Origin: an uncultured Clostridia bacterium
GTDB lineage: Bacteria; Bacillota; Clostridia; Lachnospirales; Anaerotignaceae
Direction: 5' to 3'
Assembly: GCA_910583755.1 (NCBI GenBank)
Contig: CAJTZO010000050.1
Span: 1-11,902 of the forward strand
DNA length: 11,902 nt
Both the position numbers and the translations under genes were made by a program. This document shows, one piece after another, positions 6,854-11,902 of the stretch (its first letter is position 1; the number at the start of each line of letters is the position of its first letter). The notes under the pieces are model-generated. The model was not told the DNA's origin and searched no databases. It saw only the letters and a program-made list of their open reading frames with translations.

Positions 6854-7108
6854 ATGAGATATGCACAGATTACGAAAGAAGGCATTTGCTTTGCAGATTC
6901 CTATTTATCTGGGAAAGTAATGACAGAGGATATGATACCTTTAACAGAAAAGGAACCTTCTCCCTTGGGAAAAAGATATATAAATGGAACATGGGAAGAA
7001 GTGGAACAAAAACCTGTGATTCAGCTACCTTCAGATACAGAACTTATTATGCAAAGTATAACAGAGTTAGAATTGACAATTTTAGAGGGAGGGCAAAAAG
7101 ATGTTTGA
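6854..7108 (+). CDS. Small phage tail-region protein, XkdW-like
   Basis: The product has 84 residues from the ATG at 6854, which has AGGGGG seven bases upstream; the open frame reaches back to 6815 inside the fibre gene, but that has no ribosome site. The sequence begins MRYAQITKEGICFADSYLSG, contains LGKRYINGTWEEVEQ, and ends in a helical stretch. Small proteins of this form lie between the fibre gene and xkdX in many Gram-positive prophages. Their exact role is unclear; assembly or capping of fibres has been suggested by position only. It overlaps xkdX by eight bases, so translation is probably coupled. Confidence 0.65.
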   Translation: MRYAQITKEGICFADSYLSGKVMTEDMIPLTEKEPSPLGKRYINGTWEEVEQKPVIQLPSDTELIMQSITELELTILEGGQKDV

Positions 7109-7229
7109 AGTGTTAAAAGAAAAATATCAAAAAAATTTTGTGCGAAAAGACCAATTATTGCGTTATGTAATGCTTGGTAAAATTACACAAGAAGAATATC
7201 AAAAAATTATTAATGGTGGAGAAAAGTAA
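7101..7229 (+). CDS. xkdX: XkdX family phage protein
   Basis: The product has 42 residues: MFEVLKEKYQKNF, then QLLRYVMLGKITQEEY and QKIINGGEK. It matches the short XkdX family (an N-terminal helix, a V/YVxLGxIT turn, then EYxxI). These proteins follow the tail-fibre genes in PBSX-like prophages; their function is not established. The ATG overlaps the end of the previous gene (ATGTTTGA is shared) and has GAGGGAGGG upstream. It is the last gene of the plus-strand operon, six bases before the terminator stem. Confidence 0.8.
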   Translation: MFEVLKEKYQKNFVRKDQLLRYVMLGKITQEEYQKIINGGEK

Positions 7230-7234
7230 AAATA

Positions 7235-7266
7235 AAAGCCTTGAAAATTAACATTTTCAAGGCTTT
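7235..7266. terminator. Bidirectional terminator between convergent genes
   Basis: A perfect 14-bp stem (7235-7248 with 7253-7266; AAAGCCTTGAAAAT and its complement) has a four-base loop TAAC. On the minus strand it is followed by TTTATTTTTACTTTT, a good terminator tail. On the plus strand the tail is weaker (CGTCTATT). It separates xkdX from the end of the convergent secreted-protein gene at 7286. Confidence 0.85.
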
Positions 7267-7285
7267 CGTCTATTATAGAGTTTTT

Positions 7286-9505
7286 TTATTTTACTGTAAT
7301 GTTAAACTCTTGATAATAATTTTTGGAGGAAAAATTTAAACCATCATATATAGTAGCAGAGATAACAATATTTCCAGGTTCTCTTGTACACAAGTTTGTA
7401 TGATTTTGAATGTAAGCACCTGTTTTACCTGCGTCTACAATATGCCATTGTATGGTTTTTATATTTGCATCAGAAGGCTCTACTGTGCCAGAAAGTTGCA
7501 ATATATCACCTGCTTTACAAACATTGGGTGTATTTAATGTGATATATTCTACATTTGTAAATTTTTCTTCTATGGGTATAATATTAATTGGGAATTCTTT
7601 GGTAAAATTAAAAATACCATTTGTGCCTTTTTCAATGGTAGCTACTACTGTTACAACGCCAGTATGGGTAGCAATTAATTCATTATTAATGAGTTTTGCT
7701 CTTGTTTTATCAGCATCTTTGATACTCCATGTAATAAAAGAGTTTGTGGCATTAGAGGGTAGTACATTAGCTGCTAAAATAAGAGGCTCATCTATATCCC
7801 ATGTAGTAGGAACGGTAATTACAATATCTTCTACATTGACAAAATCTGCAAATTCATCTTTTACCTGAATAGTAAAGTCTTTTATAAAAGGTTGAGTATT
7901 TTGAATTGCATCACGAATTTGCGCAGTAACAATAATGCTTCCTTCTCTATATGCAGTCAATATATTACCATTAGATATGGTTGCACCAGTATCTCCTGCA
8001 TCTTTGATGCTCCAACGGATAGATTGCTTATTCGCATGATAAGGAACAATGATACCAGATAAAGAAATGCTTTTTCCTTTCTCTATGATTGTAGGAATCC
8101 CTTCAATGTTTGTAACAGAAACAAAGTTGTCTGTCATTTCTTTGACAGTAATCGTAGGTGCAAAATGTACCTCTTTATCTGTAATAATTTTTTGTATTGT
8201 ACCTGTACCAGTAATTTCTACATTGGCATTTGCATGCAGTTCTTCAATAACAGAACCTTCTTTCATATTAATTTTTAAAGTGTTTTTGGCAGAGTCAACA
8301 TATAATGTTTCTATTTTTTGATTAATTTGTGTTTCTACTGCGGTTGTTTTGAATTGTAGTTTTTTTACATTACTGTCAATTTCCAATTTTCTGCCAGAAT
8401 ACTGCTCTACAAGTACATTTTTAATGATGTCCCCTTTTAGTATGGTGTTGCCACGAATCACAACATTGCCACCTACTGTAGTATTAGAATCGAAAACTAA
8501 GGTAATGGGGGTTCTATCATTACGATAAGAGATAATATCATTTTGTACAGTAGTATTTTTTAAGGTAATTGTTTCTTTTCCGCCATAAATGGCAATGTCT
8601 TTAACTGTTACATCTGTTAGTGTTGCACCGGAATTTTTAATATTTTCTTTAATAGTAATATCTTCATTTACTACAATGTTGCTAAGAGAGGTATCTCTTG
8701 CATTAATCACTACATTTTTATAGGTTTTTCCCCTACCATTAAACCCTTCTTTATCAACGTCTAATACCAAACGTTCTTTTGCAGTTGGCTCGTTTGCAAT
8801 TTTTTTTGTAGTTTCTCTTGTGGTATAAGTAATTTTATTTGCATTTTCTTTCATAAAAAGTTCATCTGGTTTAATATCTGTTTCGACACCATTTATATAA
8901 GTAGTTAAAACATGGATAGTACCTCCGATACCAGTGATTTTTGACTTTCCATATAGAATACAGGTATCTACTTGAGCATTTTGTGCAAAATTAATATTGG
9001 CTCCTTTTTCTGAAATTTGCAGGGTTTGTATATCTGCATTAGAAAGAAGTTTTAAGTTTGTAGGAGCGTTGATTTCTACTGTTTCTATGTCTGCATCAAG
9101 CGTGGTAGAAGCAGCAGAAGAAATCACTTTTTGATAACCATCACCATTCAAGTGTGCTGTAGAACAAGAAAGCAATACAGTATTAATTTTACTTGCAATA
9201 TCTGTATCAATGGTAGTATCTTTTTGTACTTCTATTTCATTAATACGACAACTTTTAATTTGAATATTGCTGCCACCAAGTACAAACAGCTTTCCATTGA
9301 TATTTACATGGTCTAATATGATTTGTTGTTCTTCCATAGAGGCTGGTATGATACAATCTCCATCTATGGTTTGGTTTTGAAGTGTATTTTTGGATAATTG
9401 GGTTGTTTGTGTACTTGGAAATGTTTGTGCAAATACGGTAGAAATAGGGCTTACAGATAGTACAATAGAAAAACAAATGGAAAATAGTTGTTTTTTAATA
9501 TACAT
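7286..9505 (-). CDS. Secreted protein with beta-helix and three bacterial Ig-like domains
   Basis: The product has 739 residues. The ATG at 9505 has AAGGAGGGG five bases upstream and starts a signal peptide (1-26, MYIKKQLFSICFS..., cleavage after VFA). Residues about 40-455 hold short beta strands with patterns such as VNINGKLFVLGG, TLKNTTVQNDI and GGNVVIRGNTILKGDI, typical of a right-handed beta-helix. Three Ig-like (Big_2-type) domains follow, at about 459-549, 553-645 and 648-739. Each has a WSIKDAGDTGA-like motif (SIKDADKTRA and HIVDAGKTGA in the others) and a VTAxI strand. No SLH, LPXTG or C-terminal membrane anchor is visible, so it is probably released or held non-covalently. Its function is unknown; surface binding is an inference. 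It lies between two phage tail modules with its own promoter, so it may be a passenger gene of the prophage or a host gene beside it. Confidence 0.85.
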   Translation of the reverse strand: MYIKKQLFSICFSIVLSVSPISTVFAQTFPSTQTTQLSKNTLQNQTIDGDCIIPASMEEQQIILDHVNINGKLFVLGGSNIQIKSCRINEIEVQKDTTIDTDIASKINTVLLSCSTAHLNGDGYQKVISSAASTTLDADIETVEINAPTNLKLLSNADIQTLQISEKGANINFAQNAQVDTCILYGKSKITGIGGTIHVLTTYINGVETDIKPDELFMKENANKITYTTRETTKKIANEPTAKERLVLDVDKEGFNGRGKTYKNVVINARDTSLSNIVVNEDITIKENIKNSGATLTDVTVKDIAIYGGKETITLKNTTVQNDIISYRNDRTPITLVFDSNTTVGGNVVIRGNTILKGDIIKNVLVEQYSGRKLEIDSNVKKLQFKTTAVETQINQKIETLYVDSAKNTLKINMKEGSVIEELHANANVEITGTGTIQKIITDKEVHFAPTITVKEMTDNFVSVTNIEGIPTIIEKGKSISLSGIIVPYHANKQSIRWSIKDAGDTGATISNGNILTAYREGSIIVTAQIRDAIQNTQPFIKDFTIQVKDEFADFVNVEDIVITVPTTWDIDEPLILAANVLPSNATNSFITWSIKDADKTRAKLINNELIATHTGVVTVVATIEKGTNGIFNFTKEFPINIIPIEEKFTNVEYITLNTPNVCKAGDILQLSGTVEPSDANIKTIQWHIVDAGKTGAYIQNHTNLCTREPGNIVISATIYDGLNFSSKNYYQEFNITVK

Positions 9506-9537
9506 AAAATCCCCTCCTTATAAAATCCTTTTTTTAT

Positions 9538-9566
9538 ATTATATGGATAAAAAAACATTTCTTCAA
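9538..9566 (-). promoter_or_regulatory. Promoter of the secreted Ig-domain protein
   Basis: On the minus strand TTGAAG (9561-9566), 17 bases, TATAAT (9538-9543). Transcription would start near 9531, leaving a leader of about 26 bases that carries the AAGGAGGGG site. A second, weaker possibility (TTGACA at 9614-9619, 17 bases, TACATT) lies just upstream on the same strand. Confidence 0.7.
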
Positions 9567-9705
9567 TCATAATGTGGTATTTGAAAGAAAAATGTAAGGA
9601 ATTTTTATTATTTTGTCAAAATACTGCAAAGTACATATTTTACAAGGTTTTTAGAAAAATTTTTTTTTAAATTTATCCCGTTTTTGTGTTGTTTTTTTTA
9701 AAAAA

Positions 9706-9727
9706 GTGGGACAAAAGTAGGACAAAA
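9706..9727 (+). repeat. Two 11-base tandem repeats in an intergenic gap
   Basis: GTGGGACAAAA is followed at once by GTAGGACAAAA. They lie in the 283-base gap between the secreted-protein gene and the XhlA-like gene, which otherwise holds AT-rich sequence with long T and A runs and the promoters near 9540-9620. No reading frame is convincing here. The meaning of the repeat is unknown. Confidence 0.6.
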
Positions 9728-9788
9728 AAATGAAAGTTGTAGGGCAGTTTTAAAATAGTAAAAAAAGCTGTTAGCTAAAACTAAAGTG

Positions 9789-10043
9789 CTATTTTTCTTT
9801 TTCTTCTAAAATGCTGATTCTATTTTCATGATTAGTCAGTTGTTCATCTTGCTTGTCATTGTGTGCCCAAATTTTGACATGGCTATCGTGATTATGGTTC
9901 TCAAATTTTTCCATCCGTTCCTCCAGATTTTGACAAGTATTGTTCAGTTGTGTAATGGTATTTGTCAGCTTCATAATCGGCTTGGTAACAGTTGTCAAAA
10001 GCCCCACCAATGCAATAATAACAGTTATAATTTCCCACTCCAT
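9789..10043 (-). CDS. Small membrane/coiled-coil phage protein, XhlA or holin-accessory like
   Basis: The product has 84 residues. The N-terminus (MEWEIITVIIALVGLL, continuing to about residue 22) is one membrane segment. The rest is a charged, coiled-coil-like region (LNNTCQNLEERMEKF, then HNDKQDEQLTNHENRISILE). The start at 10043 has GGGAGGTG six bases upstream; the in-frame GTG at 10052 would lie inside that site. Small proteins of this form sit next to tail-fibre and lysis genes in Gram-positive prophages and are often labelled XhlA or holin-related. XhlA itself has its membrane segment at the C-terminus, so this is a functional analogue at best. A lysis or membrane-tethering role is inferred from position. 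No lysin or second holin follows; the next gene on this strand is the secreted Ig-domain protein. Confidence 0.6.
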   Translation of the reverse strand: MEWEIITVIIALVGLLTTVTKPIMKLTNTITQLNNTCQNLEERMEKFENHNHDSHVKIWAHNDKQDEQLTNHENRISILEEKEK

Positions 10044-10049
10044 TTTTTT

Positions 10050-10057
10050 CACCTCCC
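10050..10057 (-). promoter_or_regulatory. Ribosome binding site deciding the XhlA-like start
   Basis: GGGAGGTG on the minus strand, then six A, then the ATG at 10043. The GTG inside this site (10050-10052) is in frame but would have no ribosome site at a workable distance. Confidence 0.7.
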
Positions 10058-10100
10058 TTTTTTCTATCTTACTCTTGATAGAATCTCAAAAAGTTGCAAT

Positions 10101-10128
10101 AAAAAAAAGAACATCTAAAAAGTTCCTT
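10101..10128 (-). terminator. Terminator after the Peptidase_G2 fibre gene
   Basis: On the minus strand AAGGAAC pairs with GTTCTTT across a nine-base loop (one G-T wobble), followed by eight T in all. The stem overlaps the stop codon at 10127. The short stem suggests partial termination, so some transcripts could continue into the XhlA-like gene. Confidence 0.65.
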
Positions 10129-11305
10129 AAAGTATCATAATTTTTATATGTGTTGCATCTAGTCTTGTCATCACTCTGAATTTTGTTTGTTTTTCGGAGT
10201 TTGTAGCAATCCCACCATTGCCAACGCTACACCAGCCATTAACTTCACAAGTACCATCATCTATTAACACAAGTTTTCCTAACATTCCAACTGCATCCCA
10301 TTCTGGACGCTCGGAACGCGGAATATATTCTTGTGTTGGGTCATAGTCTGGATTGAGTTTTTGTCTGATTTCAGTATGTGCTTCGCAAATAACCTTTGTT
10401 ATCATTTGTTCTGGATTTTCTGGGTCTGGAACTTCTATTGTTTCTACTGGAACCTCTACTTCTTCAAGGACAGGTCTGCCGTAAATATCTATTTCATACA
10501 TTCCTTTCCATTGGTCATCATAAACATCTCCTAAAACAGACGGACAAGCAGAAACAACTCCTAAAATATAATCGTCTTCAGCTTCCGCTAACCTGATTTT
10601 TTCTCCGTCTAGTGTAACAAACAAACCAACTCTATCCTCATTTTCTGGATTATCGTCGAACCATTGAAAAAGTTCTGCATAGTCTGCACCACTGGATTTG
10701 TAGGTACTGTTGGAGTAAACTCCGTTGGTATCTGTCACTCTTAAACAGTTGCTTCTTGCGGTTTCGTTTGTACCATTTCCTATAATAAATCCGTCTGTTT
10801 CTGCTGTACTTTCTTTGTTAAATTTTCCGATTGCTGTTTGGAAATTTGCGCCTGTTATTGTATAATATCCGCCTGCGTGGGAAATATTTCCGTATGCTAC
10901 TGTAGATTCTCCTTCTGCATGGGAACAATGTCCTCCTGCTATAGTTTTATAACCTTCTGAATGTGCAGCATTCCCAAAAGCTTTAGTTTCAATACCTTCA
11001 GCATGTTGCGCTTCATAAAAGACTTGATTTATTCTACCCGCAGTAGTTTTATAACCTTCTGTATGGGAACTACGTCCACTCGCTGTTGTACCATTTCCTT
11101 CCGCATGAGAATAAGAAGCCTGTGCTGATGTAAAATGTCCTTCTGCATGAGCATGACTACCACTTGCAGTTGTACCTTTCCCTTCTGCAACTGTACCTGT
11201 AATTACAACATTTCCACTAATTGTTCCACCAACTTTATCATATTTCTTGTCTAAATTATTTTTACCCAATCCATCTGTTATATTAAGAACACCACCTATT
11301 GCCAT
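10127..11305 (-). CDS. Phage tail fibre with HAEG repeats and Peptidase_G2 autoproteolytic domain
   Basis: The product has 392 residues. After an N-terminal stretch (KYDKVGGTISGNVVITG) come seven HAEG-type motifs at residues 53, 67, 81, 101, 115, 129 and 143, a YadA-head-like or collagen-like beta ladder that suits a trimeric fibre. From about 206 (SGADYAELFQWFDDNPENED) it matches Peptidase_G2, the intramolecular chaperone/autocleavage domain of phage neck and tail appendages such as phi29 gp12 relatives, through DDYILGVVSACPSVLGD. The C-terminal part carries a Pro/Glu-rich insert (VEVPVETIEVPDPENPEQ) and ends in a small domain. The domain is thought to fold the trimer and then cut itself; that it is active here is inference. 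AAGGTG lies ten bases before the ATG, abutting the stop of the upstream gene, so the two genes are probably coupled. Confidence 0.85.
   Translation of the reverse strand: MAIGGVLNITDGLGKNNLDKKYDKVGGTISGNVVITGTVAEGKGTTASGSHAHAEGHFTSAQASYSHAEGNGTTASGRSSHTEGYKTTAGRINQVFYEAQHAEGIETKAFGNAAHSEGYKTIAGGHCSHAEGESTVAYGNISHAGGYYTITGANFQTAIGKFNKESTAETDGFIIGNGTNETARSNCLRVTDTNGVYSNSTYKSSGADYAELFQWFDDNPENEDRVGLFVTLDGEKIRLAEAEDDYILGVVSACPSVLGDVYDDQWKGMYEIDIYGRPVLEEVEVPVETIEVPDPENPEQMITKVICEAHTEIRQKLNPDYDPTQEYIPRSERPEWDAVGMLGKLVLIDDGTCEVNGWCSVGNGGIATNSEKQTKFRVMTRLDATHIKIMIL
10241..10504 (-). repeat. 264-base exact direct repeat, copy 1
   Basis: This segment inside the downstream Peptidase_G2 gene is identical, base for base, to 11436-11699 in the upstream gene (offset 1195). 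A second shared block of 75 bases, 10616-10690 against 11811-11885, differs at one base only. Between and outside these blocks the two genes differ considerably. Confidence 0.95.
10868..11149 (-). repeat. HAEG ladder, seven units of about 42 bases
   Basis: Seven motifs (HAEG, HAEG, HTEG, HAEG, HSEG, HAEG, HAGG) are spaced 14 residues apart, except the third-to-fourth step, which is 20 residues because of an insert (around GRINQVFYEAQ). At the DNA level the plus strand repeats ccttctgcatg-like stretches. Confidence 0.85.
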
Positions 11306-11321
11306 ATTATCACATCACCTT

Positions 11322-11902
11322 TCATTTTATAAATACTTTAATATGATTATCATCTAATCTTTTCATTACATAAAATTGTGTCTCATCTTCTGACTTCATA
11401 CCAATACCACCAACAGAAGGTTTTACATATCCACCAACTTCACAAGTACCATCATCTATTAACACAAGTTTTCCTAACATTCCAACTGCATCCCATTCTG
11501 GACGCTCGGAACGCGGAATATATTCTTGTGTTGGGTCATAGTCTGGATTGAGTTTTTGTCTGATTTCAGTATGTGCTTCGCAAATAACCTTTGTTATCAT
11601 TTGTTCTGGATTTTCTGGGTCTGGAACTTCTATTGTTTCTACTGGAACCTCTACTTCTTCAAGGACAGGTCTGCCGTAAATATCTATTTCATACATTCCC
11701 TTCCATTGGTCGTCATAAACATCTCCTAAAACAGACGGACAACCGGACACAATGCCTAAAATATGCTTGTCTGTAGGCTTTGCAATACGGATTCGTTCTC
11801 CAACTAAAGCAACAAACAAACCAACTCTATCCTCATTTTCTGGATTGTCGTCGAACCATTGAAAAAGTTCTGCATAGTCTGCACCTGACGTTTTATACGC
11901 TG
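11322..11902 (-). CDS. Second Peptidase_G2 tail-fibre gene, 5' end outside the window
   Basis: The frame is open to the right edge and encodes at least 192 residues, starting AYKTSGADYAELFQW inside the Peptidase_G2 domain. The SGADYAE stretch and LFQWFDDNPENEDR are the same as in the downstream gene. The next segment differs (VALVGERIRIAKPTDKHILG against VTLDGEKIRLAEAEDDYILG). The Pro/Glu-rich insert and the EYIPRSERPEWDAVGMLGKL region are identical. The last domain differs again (GGYVKPSVGGIGMKSEDE) and ends HIKVFIK. The N-terminal shaft is not visible, so it is unknown whether it also carries HAEG repeats. The stop at 11322 is 16 bases from the next start, giving a two-gene operon of paralogous fibres. 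Confidence 0.85.
   Translation of the reverse strand, partial: AYKTSGADYAELFQWFDDNPENEDRVGLFVALVGERIRIAKPTDKHILGIVSGCPSVLGDVYDDQWKGMYEIDIYGRPVLEEVEVPVETIEVPDPENPEQMITKVICEAHTEIRQKLNPDYDPTQEYIPRSERPEWDAVGMLGKLVLIDDGTCEVGGYVKPSVGGIGMKSEDETQFYVMKRLDDNHIKVFIK
11436..11699 (-). repeat. 264-base exact direct repeat, copy 2
   Basis: Identical to 10241-10504. The exactness over 264 bases, including synonymous positions, points to recent duplication or gene conversion. A direct repeat this long could also recombine to delete 1195 bases and fuse the two fibre genes in frame. Confidence 0.95.

Noticed and set aside
6886..7116. Overlapping 76-codon frame in the XkdW-like gene
   Set aside because: It is another frame of a gene with a good ribosome site and family resemblance, and its product looks random.
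7452..8321. Plus-strand frames of 138 and 90 codons inside the secreted-protein gene
   Set aside because: They are antisense to a gene with clear signal peptide and Ig domains, and have no ribosome site or recognised domain.
10061..10089. TTGAGA, 17 bases, TAGAAA as promoter of the XhlA-like gene
   Set aside because: The predicted transcription start would fall inside its own ribosome site, and the -10 box is poor.
10331..11776. Paired plus-strand frames (near 10331 and 11526) that look conserved with each other
   Set aside because: They are conserved only because they lie antisense to the 264-base duplicated segment.

Overview
The window looks like chromosomal DNA of a low-GC Gram-positive bacterium, most likely an anaerobic Clostridia member (a Lachnospiraceae-like gut lineage fits). 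The evidence is strong A+T richness, AGGAGG-type ribosome binding sites, a surface protein ending in three SLH domains, InlB-type repeats, an Rpn/PD-(D/E)XK protein with a GREQ/GLQQ tail, and Gram-positive phage tail genes (XkdX, Peptidase_G2 fibres). The taxonomic call is inference; there is no rRNA or other marker gene.

Layout. (1) 1-1300, minus strand: an Rpn-family nuclease gene, split by a frameshift into a nuclease part (355-987) and a C-terminal part with its own strong ribosome binding site (131-328). It has a terminator downstream and an extended -10 promoter upstream. A decayed fragment of a second Rpn copy lies beside it (1148-1272). (2) 1369-5547, plus strand: a consensus promoter, one large secreted adhesin-like protein (beta-helix, six InlB B-repeats, three SLH domains), and a 16-bp-stem terminator. 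(3) 5550-5746, minus strand: remains of an unrecognised gene. (4) 5806-7266, plus strand: a phage tail-fibre operon (fibre, small XkdW-like protein, XkdX) ending at a 14-bp-stem terminator. (5) 7286-9566, minus strand: a secreted beta-helix plus three-Ig-domain protein with its own promoter. (6) 9789-11902, minus strand: a small membrane/coiled-coil protein resembling XhlA or holin accessories, and two tandem fibre genes with Peptidase_G2 domains. The upstream fibre gene runs off the right edge.

How it fits together. Regions 4 and 6 look like the distal tail/host-recognition end of one or two prophages, facing each other, with a secreted surface protein between them. No head, packaging, integrase, recombinase or lysin gene is visible, so whether this is an intact prophage, a remnant or a rearranged tail module cannot be decided here. 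Regions 1 and 2 are bacterial accessory genes: a putative nuclease of a family linked to recombination and phage defence, and an S-layer-attached surface protein. I did not find a clearly new system. The most unusual points are the split Rpn gene, the mosaic identity of the two Peptidase_G2 genes, and the face-to-face tail modules.
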